Origin: Rutpela maculata | Lineage: Eukaryota; Arthropoda; Insecta; Coleoptera; Cerambycidae | Direction of reading: 5' to 3' | NCBI GenBank assembly: GCA_936432065.2 | Contig: OW386292.2 | Coordinates: 123,501,639 to 123,565,638 of the forward strand | Length of the DNA: 64,000 nt | Shown: piece by piece, positions 15,915 through 26,774 of the stretch | Numbering within the stretch: position 1 is the stretch's first letter | How the letters are laid out: the number at the start of each line of letters is the position of its first letter | Made by a program: the position numbers and the translations under genes | The notes under the pieces: model-generated | Seen by the model: the letters and a program-made list of their open reading frames with translations, nothing else | The model's database searches: none | What the model was told of the DNA's origin: nothing

Positions 15915-15972
15915 ATAATACAAATTATGGTACTTCAATACTTGATACAAATTATGGTACTTCAATACTTGC
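15915..15972. repeat. 27-bp direct repeat
   Basis: ATACAAATTATGGTACTTCA plus AATACTTG occurs twice back to back, immediately downstream of the G-run array. Confidence 0.8.
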
Positions 15973-16052
15973 TGACTACTTCTATTTATACGAACGTTAC
16001 ATGTTTGTTTCATTCCCATCAAAGTATATAACTTGATAATGCCTCGAAAGAG

Positions 16053-16370
16053 GTGATAAATAACAATGTAGATAAATAAGGAGCCTACATATTTTTTTAT
16101 CTATTCATATCAATTCTTTACAAACAATACCCGCTTGCAAGTTCAGCACATTATTTCCTTACTTTGTAGTATGTGTTTATAGTTTCTGTATGACTTGACA
16201 ATGCTTCTTTCATTATTATGATAAATAACAATGTAGATAAAAGACGCTTACATATCTTTTTCATTTCAATGAATTCATTTAGTAAATTATTACCGTACTC
16301 ATCTATTCTTATCAATTCTTCACAAACAATATCCACTTGCAATTTCAGCACATTATTTCCATATTTAAAG
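16053..16370. repeat. Duplicated upstream region of the 16449 gene
   Basis: The block starting GATAAATAACAATGTAGATAA and ending near CAGCACATTATTTCC occurs at about 16053-16156 and again at 16217-16361, the second with a 40-base insertion. It lies just before the 201-aa gene and probably includes promoter elements. Confidence 0.7.
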
Positions 16371-16448
16371 CTTGACTTTATCAGAAATACATTTAGTTTC
16401 AGTCTCACTTTTCTTGCGTTATTTATCTACTATAAAAAATCATTAAAA

Positions 16449-17054
16449 ATGTGTGCACAAAAAAGTTTCTCAAGTAACAAACGTTCGGCAACTCCTGATG
16501 AATTATATGAAGACATATCATTTGAAGAAAAAGTGTGTCAGCGAATGAACTCAATTCGTTCAGTTGAATCTGTAGATTCTGAGTTCTGCATTACTGAAGG
16601 TGATCTTGGAACTCTTCGCCCCATTTTTGAAGCAGTCCCATCAGCCCCATCAGCTCCATTAGCCCCATCAGCTCCATCAGCCCCATCTGCATCACATCAA
16701 AGAAGTGAGGTTGCTCGTCGTAGTTCTGAGGAAAATGAGGATGACTCGGAAGATGAGCTCTTCACAAATTATATTCATCAAGTTAAGAGGAAATGTGATG
16801 CTCATGATGATGAAATGAAGGGAGCTAGAACTAAATTCCTGCACGAGGTACGGAAGGTATTAATTGTTGAGTCAGGGAGGTATACTCGACACTGCCAAAA
16901 TCAGCAAAATACTTTAAATAGGGAACTTAAAAAAATTGAAAAAAAACAACGAGAATTAGCCGATTTACACTCCCATATAAAAACGAAGCAAAATGAAATT
17001 GAAGGAAGTTTGGAATATGTGAGAGACTTTGTAGTAAATTTTCCATTTAAATAG
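16449..17054 (+). CDS. Acidic coiled-coil protein with PSAP repeats, 201 aa
   Basis: The frame is open upstream to 16218, but the ATG at 16449, after the duplicated AT-rich region and a TATAAAAAA, gives the protein-like part. Residues 62-80 are a Pro/Ser/Ala repeat with overlapping PSAP tetrapeptides at 64-70 and 73-79. Residues 90-105 are strongly acidic (Glu/Asp/Ser), and 120-195 form a long charged coiled coil. PSAP is also the core of ESCRT-binding late-budding motifs, but low-complexity origin is equally possible. The gene is next to the right end of the element and ends before an AATAAA at about 17153. No homologous family is recognised. Confidence 0.65.
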   Translation: MCAQKSFSSNKRSATPDELYEDISFEEKVCQRMNSIRSVESVDSEFCITEGDLGTLRPIFEAVPSAPSAPLAPSAPSAPSASHQRSEVARRSSEENEDDSEDELFTNYIHQVKRKCDAHDDEMKGARTKFLHEVRKVLIVESGRYTRHCQNQQNTLNRELKKIEKKQRELADLHSHIKTKQNEIEGSLEYVRDFVVNFPFK

Positions 17055-17338
17055 AGTATTTTTTTATTGCTTTTTAAATTTATTTTAATTATTATTATTA
17101 TTATTGTTAATACTCATTAATATATGCATATTCATAAATTGTATTTACAAAAATAAATGTATAAAATTAAATGTGTATTTTTGTTTTCTTATTACAACTC
17201 TAATTATACAGGGTGGTTCAATGAAAAATTAATTTATTTCTTAAATAAAAGGACACACATTATTGTTTGTTTTTTTATTATTTCACCACATAAAAAGGTA
17301 TTATCATAAATATTTACAATTATTTAACACAGCATAAA

Positions 17339-17662
17339 TCACCCACATTTTTGAAGCCCCCATTTACATACATTACATCTGGATTGCGACTCTGGTGGGC
17401 CATCCACATGACTATGCCATTCTGGTCGGTTATGGTGTACAAAGCAAGGTAGTTGAACCATTAGTTTAAAATCTTGTGTATATACTCTTGGTAATTTAGA
17501 CCATGCATAAAGAAGTTCAATGGGTTTGACTTTTTCAATCAGATATATTAATGGGAAATGTTGTAACTCTTCCTCAGTAAAATCATACAAATTTTTACCA
17601 TGCTGGTGCTCTTTTATTAATTCACTTCTTTGACAGTGTGGGCAGCTCAGTGCTGAATCCAT
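17339..17662 (-). CDS. Cys/His-rich protein, probable zinc binder, about 107 aa
   Basis: The first ATG is at 17662. The frame is open 93 bases or more upstream, including a YECVGC pair of cysteines, but only through GTG, so a spliced or non-ATG start is possible. Visible metal-binding patterns are SCPHC (residues 6-10), HH near the middle and CNVCKWG at the C-terminus, with upstream CVGC giving a third pair. The centre (FPLIYLIEKVKPIELLYAWS) is helical. I do not recognise the family. It lies between the acidic coiled-coil gene and the right TIR. Confidence 0.55.
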   Translation of the reverse strand: MDSALSCPHCQRSELIKEHQHGKNLYDFTEEELQHFPLIYLIEKVKPIELLYAWSKLPRVYTQDFKLMVQLPCFVHHNRPEWHSHVDGPPESQSRCNVCKWGLQKCG

Positions 17663-17849
17663 ATTTTCCGAAAAATCCTTACAATTGATCTGGTAACTAA
17701 TCACGAAGAACACAGTGTGATGTAGTAAACTTTTACATCCGACACATTCATACACGATTAGTATAATAATGTTAAGGTGTTTAGAATTGTGGTAAAATAT
17801 GTACTGATTAACCTATGACATCTCAGATTACCCTCTTCCATGGTAATTA

Positions 17850-17868
17850 TGGGGGGGGGGGGGGGGGG
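17850..17868 (+). repeat. Poly-G tract
   Basis: An uninterrupted run of about 18 G lies just inside the right TIR and is followed by GGTGGGGGG patches that mirror the C-rich patches at 600-750. Confidence 0.9.
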
Positions 17869-17926
17869 AATTATAGTAGGGATGTGAGGTGGGGGGTTTG
17901 AATTATGGTGGGAGAAAGATTTTCAT

Positions 17927-18387
17927 GTATTCCTTTAATACACTCTTATCTGATACATATTCATACACAGACGGGCATAATGATTAAATGTTTGGAGCAA
18001 TGGTAAAATATGTACTGCCTAACCTATAACATTTCCGATGAGGTAGGGAGGTGATGGGTGTGGCTTATGAAAAAATGGAGGGGGTTTCTGAGAAATTGGT
18101 GGGGGGATTGTGAGAAAAGTAGAGGGGGGATCGAAAAGTGGTGGGGAGATTGGGCGGGGCTTGGGGGAAAATGGAGGGGGGATCGAAAAGTGGTGGGGAG
18201 ATTGGGCGGGGTCTGGGGAAAAATGGAGGGGGGATTGAAAAGTGGTGGGGAGATTGGGCGGGGCCTGGGGAAAAATGGAGGGGGGATTGAAAAGTGGTGG
18301 GGAGATTGGGCGGGGCCTGGGGAAAAATGGAGGGGGGATTGAAAAGTGGTGGGGGGATTGTCACAGAACTGTCATTTCTTTACTACT
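17927..18387. repeat. Right terminal inverted repeat of the Polinton
   Basis: This is the reverse complement of 1-485, ending GTCATTTCTTTACTACT. It contains four copies of the 52-bp unit (ATGGAGGGG spaced by 52) and lacks the extra 19-base unit present on the left. Confidence 0.93.
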
Positions 18388-19196
18388 CCTATTTTATAGT
18401 AGCTATGTCTTGAGTCCCATACTTCAGTACTGAGATATGTATAACTTAATTACATGAGTACAGTTTATCTAAAAACTGAATATTATTTAGTACATTGTTT
18501 ATGTATGAAGTGAAGTGAATAATAAATCCTTTCCACCATTGTGTAGCAGATGATTTTTATTTTATTTATTTTTTTATAGTTTTGTTAACATGTGAATTTC
18601 TTCCAAATATAGATTTATAATTATACAGCACACATATATGCATGTTTTTTTTTTTTTTTATATATTTAAACATTAAATTTTCTTTTTTGTTTTATATAAA
18701 TACAAATGAACTTATTAATTATATTAATTCATGTATACTTGTTAAATGACATTAAGATGGAAATCGAAACGGGCTGAAGGACCTCGGTCAATTGCCCTTT
18801 GAAATGTATTAGCTCATTTCAATAAAGTTCTTTTATTATTATTAGATTTATAACTCTCACTGTTTTTTTAATAATTATTACTTTTGAATCCATTTCATGG
18901 TAAATGGGATGTTTGACATGTTGAAAAATACATTTTTTTAGCGGTAATCTAGTTTTGCAAAGTTCGTCTGGATAAGTTAAAATCAAATATAGAAGCATGC
19001 TTCTATACCATGTGTCACCTGGAATGTTTTATTCACTATGTAAATAAATTTAAATAGTTAATTTAAAATAACACGAAAAATTATATGTGTGTGTTTATGG
19101 AGTGGAAGTAATATTCAAATATGCCAAAAATCACGTAAGTACAAATGTGTTTCCAGTATTTCAAATTAACGATTTGTGTATTTAAAATTGGGTATA
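18388..19196. other. Host flank; LINE-like 3' tail at 18750-18846
   Basis: There is no gene in this stretch. At 18750-18846 a non-AT-rich segment (GAAACGGGCTGAAGGACCTC) leads into CAATAAAG and a (TTA)n run, the look of a short LINE or SINE 3' end. The remainder is AT-rich. Confidence 0.35.
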
Positions 19197-20047
19197 TAGA
19201 GTGTTGCACTTAAGAGTGTAACAAACGCCCTTATAACTTTTTTCCGATTTGAAACGAATTTTGCTCACAGAATAAATTAGGATTTACTTGGGGCAAAAAA
19301 AAACATTCGTCCCCTACAAATAAATGCAAAGACAAGAGTAAATGTTTTTTTTTGCTATAAGTAGATCCTAATTTGTCCTCTATTTGAGTAAAACTTGGTT
19401 CAAATCGGGAGGAAGTGCAGCACCAGTGGCGGCTGGTGAAATTTCAATATTTTTTTCCTCGTCTGGGGCGCATGGGACCCATACGAAATATGGGAAATAA
19501 CATCTAGAGAAGCACTTCTCTAATGACCTCTAAAAAATTTTGAAAAAGCAGTTTGCGAAAAAATTTTTGAATATTCGGTAGCCCTGTCGGAACTCCTGTT
19601 TATTTTTATTTTTTTTTGTCATGCATTTGACTTTTCATAAAAATACAACAATGGATTTTGGAGTTTATGAAAATATTTTCATTACTAACAGATACAACGA
19701 ATTGAAATATTGTAATTTGTTAAATAGTAAATTACAAAATTTCAGTTCATTGTATTTCAGTTAGTAATGAAAATATTTTCATAAACTCCAAAATCTATTG
19801 TTATATTTTTATGAAAAGTCAAATACATATGATAAAAAAAAAATAAAAATAAACAGGAGTCCCTAGACCCAGGGGAGGTTACCGAATTTTCAAAATTTTT
19901 TTCGCAAACTGCTTCTTCAAAATTTTTTAGGAATCATTAGAGAAGTGCTTCTCTAGATGTTATTTCCCATATTTCGTATGGGTCCCATGCGCCACAGACG
20001 AGAAAAAAATATTGAAATTTCACCAGCCGCCACTGTGCAGCACACTG
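19197..20047. mobile_element. TA-flanked MITE split by a hAT MITE
   Basis: The left end TAGAGTGTTGCACTT and right end AAGTGCAGCACACTG are inverted repeats flanked by TA on both sides (19195-19196, 20048-20049), as for Tc1/mariner-type elements. The hAT MITE at 19424-20035 is inserted in the right terminal repeat, so the original element was about 231 bp. Confidence 0.75.
19424..20035. mobile_element. hAT-type MITE, 612 bp, with 8-bp target duplication
   Basis: The ends are CAGTGGCGGCTGGTG and its complement. The whole element is a long imperfect palindrome (about 300-bp arms). TGCAGCAC occurs on both sides (19416-19423, 20036-20043), the 8-bp duplication typical of hAT insertion. A half copy of the same family lies at 25722-26028. 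Confidence 0.88.
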
Positions 20048-20448
20048 TATATTTGGTAACAGAAGTATATAACATTTTGATAAAATCATTGTTTTCGTTA
20101 TATAATAATAATATTACAAAATCTTAAAGATTATACTGCCATAACATAACTGTTATATATATTTATATAACTGTTATTATAACTAGTTATATTAATGTTA
20201 TATAATATCTCAGTTAGTCTGAGTGGGAAATAGTAACATTAGCGTTATACCATTATTTTGTAGGTGTTACATAACTCGTTACATTTAAAGTTGGTAGGGT
20301 TATATAACAAAAATATTTTAAATATATAACGATGTTTGCTGGAAATATGTAGAGATGCGTGAATTACAAAATCTTTTAATATGTAAAGAAAGACCTTATA
20401 ATCGGTAAATACTGTATAGATATTGCGTTTAGAAACTATATAGTTAGG
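20048..20448. other. No feature recognised
   Basis: AT-rich DNA with several TTATATAAC-like repeats (20090-20330); no gene or mobile element end seen. Confidence 0.3.
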
Positions 20449-21439
20449 TTAAATGTAGGATACAGGAATTACATCTAATGTATAAAGGTAAACCTGTAAA
20501 TACAACAGTAAAAGGTAAGATATAGTCGCGATAAAGATTATATCTGTATAGCTTGAGTACCTAAAAATGTATAGCATCTTGACGAATCTGTATCGAAAAA
20601 AAAGCCTGTATCGCCTGGTTATACGGGTATGCTCTGAAATTAAAAAATGTTGTAATGCCATTGACATAATTGAATTTTTATTTTGGGGGACGCAACTATC
20701 CGACCACAGAATAATTTTTGTTAAATTTGGAACTTCTTTTAAGATGTGTATTAGTGCATTTGCGATTTCTATGCCACCCCTTCCGGCAATTCCTTCATGC
20801 CATATAGCACAACATACTTTCTTATTAACACTACAATATGCAGTTAGGTTATAACAAGTCAATTTTTGTTTATAAAAATGACTAGAAACGTTTGTTTTTA
20901 GCAAAGAGAGCACATTCTCTAAATCAAAGGTTAAAATTGCGTTAGTTTTTTCTTTATTTTCCCTGTCTTTATCCGTTTCTTTTTACCCTGATCTTTTCTG
21001 GATAAATGTTATTATTCGCTAGTATTTTATCCTCTGTTGGATTTGAATTTAGTTGAAATTCTACACATTTGTCACATACGTCTTTCTTTGGTTTATGGAA
21101 TGAAATGTTAAATTCATAATTGAAAATTTGTCGATAAAGATATTCTTTTTCAGGCTTCTCTATAGTCTGGCAATAAAGTGCATACATTTTTGCTAAACTC
21201 AAATTACTTTCCAGATAGATTTTCTTACTTGACGCCCTACAGTAGTGAGACTCTACACTTGGAAACGACCTTATATGATTTCTTATTTCGTCTTTTGCTG
21301 CATCTGATACCACTTTTTTCGGATGTTTCCCTTTTAGTGGAGTTCTTGGTAAATCAGTTTTAGAGTGTTTCATAGTCTTAAAAAAATAATAAATTCTTTG
21401 AGAACTTGTATCCAAAGTACCCAAAGAAAAATCGTTCAT
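20449..21439 (-). pseudogene. Broken transposase-like gene (insect repeat family)
   Basis: Two minus-strand frames belong together. The upstream one (21439-20969) has SFPSVESHYCRASSKKIYLE, then IFNYEFNISFHKPKKDVCDKC, a signature I know from multicopy insect transposon proteins. The downstream one (about 20985-20560) has TCYNLTAYCS, CAIWHEGIAGRG and ILWSDSCVPQNKN, the usual continuation. A one-base frameshift near 20990 separates them, and the C-terminus runs into unrelated sequence. The exact superfamily is not certain. It is a relic rather than a working gene. Confidence 0.65.
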
Positions 21440-22245
21440 AAGAACTTCTGCTTATTCCTGAAAGACCATTGCCATTCACAGAATTACGAATTTTTATACA
21501 GGTGATGGAATATTAAACAAATGTAAAATTTTACCAAAGTAAAGTTTTCTTTTAACGGATAAATTTAAATCTTATAAAGGAAGTTGTAAATAATGCACGT
21601 CCACATAGCCAATATAATTAGTCTTTAAAAATATTTCATAAAAAAATGATGTTAGGTTGGCTGTAAATAGTTAAAATAATAGAAAACAGAATGTACTTAC
21701 CGTTTTTAGTTCCAAATACTTCGACGGAAAGAACTGTAGATTTTCTTATATTTTTTGTATTTAAGGGCAATTTCATAATGAAAGTAAAGTGGATTTTAAT
21801 TTTAAAGCACCATTAAACTCGTAGTATTGTTATAATAACGACTTAGAAGTGGTTTAAAATTATAGCCCATTTAAATCTTTATACAAAATTGGCTAGTAAT
21901 TATGTATGTATGCATATTACATATTTATACCAATATTCATTTGGGTTTAAATAAAAATTACTTATATACATTTCAACGTATATTTTTTAAAACAAAAGAC
22001 ATTTGGACATTACTCATTACTATTCATTTCGTCATGTCCCGCGTGAGTCTGCCTAAAATTTAAAAAAAAAATGTTAGAAGGCGTGTTATGCAGTTTCGTC
22101 TGGTGATCATAATTAGTCAGCAGCTATTTTCATAGTTGCTAAATGAAAATATTTTATATGAATTTTTTATAAATTTATTTCCAGTTGTATTGCAAAGGTA
22201 GTAAACAGTAGAAAAGTTCAAAGTAACAAGTATCGTATTTATATC
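21440..22245. other. No feature recognised
   Basis: AT-rich sequence with no convincing coding frame or terminal repeat. Confidence 0.3.
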
Positions 22246-24380
22246 TTATCCTGCTTTCTTTTCTACTGCTTCCGCTCTAAATTTGCCTCTAACTAGCCAC
22301 TCCTTAATGTGTTTTATTATCTCAGTTTCTGTGGCCTCCTTTGTGGTTTTGTTAAGTCGTACGGCTCCTAAAAAAATTGACGGATTTTTTATTACACTAC
22401 TACCTAGGCTGCTTATAAAGTGTGTCCCACTTTTCACGGTAACACCTACGTAGCTCCGTTATTAATATATCGATTTATTTTAAACTTGGTTAAGTTATAC
22501 ACCTCTTGAAGGTAACTAAAAGCGCATATACCTATTTAATTTATTCCATAGACGTGTGGACTAATGGGGTGAAAATGGGGTAAATTTTCAGGTAAATTGT
22601 ATTAGGGATTTTTTTTTTAAAGATTACCACCATCTCATAGGGCATCCTTTAAAACTCCTTTGTGCCAAATTTTGTTAAAATATCTCTAGTAGTTTTAGAG
22701 GTATAAACAGGTACATATGACGTTTTGTCAAAAATTAATGTCCTTTAACTCGGAACGAGGTGAATTTAGAAACAAAGTTATTTCACATTTTTTGCTACAA
22801 ATTTGAAGTAATAATCAAAAATATCTTCATACTCGCCAAAAACGCTTAGAAAATTTTGCCCATTTATACGTGCCCTATATGTATGGTATTTTAGTAACAT
22901 GTTTCGCTTTGATAACATGAGGTGCATCAAAAATATAAAAAACTTTTTGGTCTTCACAATCAAAATATGGATGAGTCGCTGTGACACCTAATAACTTTGA
23001 TAATGGCATGTAATTGGATCCCATGTCTGTATTTACAGCGCATATTTTCAGTCCGATTTGAGTGAGAATTTTGATTAATTCAAAAATTTGTTGCTTTAAT
23101 AATTTAGCCGGGTATGCTAACTGGCAAAAATTGAATGCAATTGGTTGTTTCCACTGGCTAAATATTCCTCTAACCATAACAACTGTATCTGTTGTTATGG
23201 TTAGAGGCTTAAAAACAATACTAATATCTTCACCTTCAGATAACCCAACCACGCAATCAGTTCCCCTAGTGTAAAATAAATGGGCTTTAATTGACATTTC
23301 GTCTATACATATTATACAATATTTACTCTTTTCATTAAAGCAATTTATTTTTCTTTGCAACGTTTCAATTAATTATGGATTGGGCAAACCTGAATTTACC
23401 TTCATCCCTTTTATTAGTTTGAGAAGAGTTCTAGGGGTGGGTAAACAATATTTTCTCAATAAAAATTGTCTATACATTTTAGGGCCTGTAAAATATAAAG
23501 CTAAACATTGAAGCTTAAATTCATACGAATAACGTCTGCCCCGTGGAAATTTGTTAGCTTGGCTAACTTGGCTATTTACAAAACGTGCTAGATCGTCGTT
23601 GCCACAAAATTTATAGAATAGATTATAAAATTATTCTATACTCAAATGGTTTTCAATAATCACGAATTCATGTTCTAGTTGTTGCACTCGTTTCTTTAAT
23701 GAAGTATTCTCACTCCTCAAACTTTTAATAGTTTGCCTATATTTTGTCTTTCGAGGAGTTCCATATGATAGGTCACTTGAAGTCTGAGTAGATGAGGTTG
23801 GACTCCGTAAGTCAGGGCAACTTTCATCTTCTAAAGAAGTGTTTACAGTTAAATTTTCTGAGGTGGAACCTACAATAACAAGAAAATTTCAATTCAATCC
23901 ATTTTCTATTAATACTTATGTTAATGTTTGAATTATGTTTTGGTTTGTTAAGTTTCCTGTTTTAGAAAATGTTAATAAGTCTGGATATTTATACTCTTCG
24001 CAAATATCTAACGGTTGGTAGAGATATAAAAAATAGAGGTATTTAAATAATATTTATAGCCTCTGTCGGCATACTATTTTACCTAGAAACACAATTACGT
24101 CTTGTAAAATATTTATCTTGGGTATAGATCGTTTTTCTCCATGCTCCAAACTTGATGCCTCATATATAGGGGTGTAATGTGTGGTCAAAATGAGAAGATC
24201 CGCTAAAAGATCCCTCAAGTGCTGGAAATAAAGTCGGCACCGCATTGGAATTCGAACGATCACAGTGTTTATTTGTAAACAATTTCAGCTCAAAATGATC
24301 TTGACACAGTGTGTAACCTATATGCAATACGTCCAACTTTTCTAAGGATCTTCTCCACCACAACTAACGTTCTTGCTCTG
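22246..24380 (-). pseudogene. P-element-type (THAP) transposase relic
   Basis: Read on the minus strand: a THAP-domain C-terminal part lies at 24363-24160 (LCQDHFE...AVPTLFPAL), followed by a leucine-rich coiled coil (about 23765-23640). The RNase H-like catalytic core is at 23360-22875, starting CIICIDEMSIKAHLFY with the expected Asp and later VNTDMGSN and IFDAPHVIK. Frameshifts and stops separate the pieces, and the 3' part (22246-22800) is hard to align. P elements cut and paste through a GTP-dependent transposase; this copy cannot encode one. Confidence 0.75.
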
Positions 24381-24863
24381 AAAATAAAAAACAATTTTAC
24401 TATGTTATTATTTCTTCGAATATTTTTTTTGGAAAGCACCAAATAAAAAAGTTGGAGTGGATTGCACCCCGATCCAGTAGGCCGATTTTGCTCATCAACG
24501 AACTCAAGCTTTTCTCTGACCTCTAGAACGTGAGTGTCAAATTTGAATGCTTTATCTCAAAAACTGCGACAGCCATCGTTCACACAGACAGAAATTTTAT
24601 TTTGCTTAAATTTTGGTTTTCGTCATGATTCGTTCAGAAATGATTACATACCTTTCTCACTTTAAGGGATGAATTTTAATGATAATAGGAACACCAGTCA
24701 ATTGTTGCAACGTGGTGAAGAAGCTTTGGTATCGAAATTAAATTGGCAGCAGCTTTTTTATTTTCAAACGTTAATTCCTTACTTTAAGTTTGTGTATAAA
24801 TCGAAACTGAGAAAAGTCTAGTTTACACTAAATTTCAATGTTACTTCGAATTTCTCTATGTTC
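24381..24863. other. No feature recognised
   Basis: No coding frame or element boundary could be supported here. Confidence 0.3.
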
Positions 24864-24871
24864 TGTGTACC

Positions 24872-26733
24872 CAGAGCTGTGACCAGTACTCAATGGAAGT
24901 ACTGGCAGTAACCAGTAAGCAGTATCAAACAATTTTTGTTTTACTTGCAGTATTAAGTACCAGTACTCCACAGAAGTACTTGAAATATCCAGTAATATAC
25001 TTAAAATAAAACATTTGCAGTAGCAGTATTAAGTAAAGTACTCTTCAAGTATTTTCAATATTTTAAATACTTAGAGTATTTCATAAATACTTGCAGTACG
25101 TTCAAGTACTGCAAGTACTTTTAAAACAGTAACCTCAACGATTTACAGTCTTTTAATTTTTTTTTTTTATAAACACACCACATATAGTAGACAACCCAAC
25201 CCATTACTTGCAGTATACTTGTAAAACTTTTTTAAAGCAGTACTAAATCGGATAAATATTACATTAATTTTAGTATACTAGAATTGCCAACAATAGTCAG
25301 TAGTATAACAGTAACATATTAATATCAATAATAGAGGTGACGTTTTTGGAAGTGTAATTTTCATTAAAAAAAATTCATGTTTGGAGTCCATTTTTATTAT
25401 TATTGATTGGTAATGGTAATAACTATTAATGTAATATCGTATACGGCATATGATGTATGAATGTTACAGTAGGTACACAAAAGATATATTTTTATTCATT
25501 TTATTTATAGTATATAAATTTACAAAAAAAGAAATAAGAAAAAAATATATAAAAGCTTAAGGCAATTGCTTAAAAGTATAACATATAATGTGTCTAAGAG
25601 CTGATGACCTCTACAATTCTGTCCCATCCGAGCATTGAGCATTAGGCAGACTTAATAAGAAAACGTTTATTCAAGTGTTATTATATTATGGAGAAAATAA
25701 TTCCAACCTCCACAATGTAACAAATTACAATATTTCAATTCGTTGTATCTCAGTTAGTAATGAAAATATTTTCATAAACTCCACAACGTATTGTTGTATT
25801 TTTATGAAAAGTCAAATGCATATGACAAAAAAAAGAAAAAAATCAACGGTAGTCCCTAGACCCAGGGGAGGCTACCGAATTTTCAAACATTTTTTCGCAA
25901 ACTGCTTTTTCAAAATTTTTTAGGGGCCATTAGAGAAGTGCTTCTCTAGATGTTATTTCCCATATTTCGCATGGGTCCCATGCGCCACAGACGAGAAAAA
26001 AAAATTGAAATTTCACCAGCCGCCACTAGTATAGTTGAAGCAATCGCATTTGTGAGAGACGTTGAGAGGCAGAACGCAGAACCGGATTTAACTATATTGT
26101 TCACTCGTTTACTTTTATTATATTACACTTACAATAGGTATCCCCCAAAGCACTGCTATGAATTGGTAACAAAACTTACTAAAATTGTTTTAAAAAAACT
26201 ACCGAATAAAGAAATATAATGTAATTATTGAATTATATCCTCTCCCGACAGTTTAAGCTCGACCGCGGTGTCTAACTGCGGTCCTGGATTAAACAACACA
26301 TTCATAATATATACTCCCACAGGCTACGTCATCGAATGGCCCGTATCTTCTCTCTCACTTAGTCTGAAAGTGCAGTAAAGATGGGAGATCTAGTTGCCGC
26401 CTGTTTCATTCCTCTCGCCCCCCATAACGGCTCACTATTAAGATTACTTCAACTATACTTTGTAATACTGGGAGTACTTTCCAATACTGGGAGTATTTAA
26501 GTGAAGTACTTGAAGTAGATTATGATTTTGCAGTACTTTTTTAAGTAACAAGTAATACTTCATCAAAAATTGTAGAAAATAAGTACCCAGTACAAGTACA
26601 TTACAAACATGTACTGGAAATTTACAATACCAGTACAGAAATATTAAAAGTACTTAAAGTAAAGTACTTAAAGTACTTAAACTACTGCAGTACATATTTG
26701 CAGTACATTTTTGTACTGAAGTACACAGCTCTG
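24872..26733. mobile_element. hAT-type non-autonomous element with AGTACT-rich arms
   Basis: The ends are CAGAGCTGTG and CACAGCTCTG, flanked by the identical 8-mer TGTGTACC (24864-24871, 26734-26741). The two arms (24872-25150 and 26460-26733) are filled with AGTACT/CAGTAC-type hexamers spaced every few bases. The centre carries a half copy of the 19424 MITE family (25722-26028) and GC-richer unknown sequence. No transposase frame is present. Confidence 0.82.
25722..26028. mobile_element. Right half of the CAGTGGCGG hAT MITE family
   Basis: It matches 19740-20035 closely (GTCCCTAGACCCAGGGGAGG, AGAGAAGTGCTTCTCTAGAT) and ends CACCAGCCGCCACT. The left half is missing, so it is a truncated copy nested in the element at 24872-26733. 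Confidence 0.85.
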
Positions 26734-26774
26734 TGTGTACCAACATATACAAGTTTTTGTAAATTTTTGCTTTT

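Larger units (their letters stand above)
1..18387. mobile_element. Complete Polinton/Maverick element
   Basis: The first bases, AGTAGTAAAGAAATGACAGT, return as their reverse complement ending at base 18387, so the element is bounded by AG...CT termini as expected for Polintons. Between the inverted repeats are a protein-primed family B DNA polymerase, retroviral-type integrase, packaging ATPase, adenovirus-like protease, minor and major capsid proteins and a PLA2-like protein, all with open frames. Length (18.4 kb) is typical of the family. Polintons make 6-bp target duplications; the right flank begins CCTATT, but the left flank lies outside the window, so the duplication cannot be tested. 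The intact genes and well matching repeats suggest a fairly recent insertion (inference). Confidence 0.95.

Noticed and set aside
18388..18393. CCTATT as the Polinton target duplication
   Set aside because: The matching left flank is outside the window, so it cannot be claimed.
26028..26460. Inverted pair AGTATAGTTGAAG / CTTCAACTATACT as a further nested transposon
   Set aside because: Only about 17 bases match, with no target duplication; probably remnants of the surrounding hAT element.
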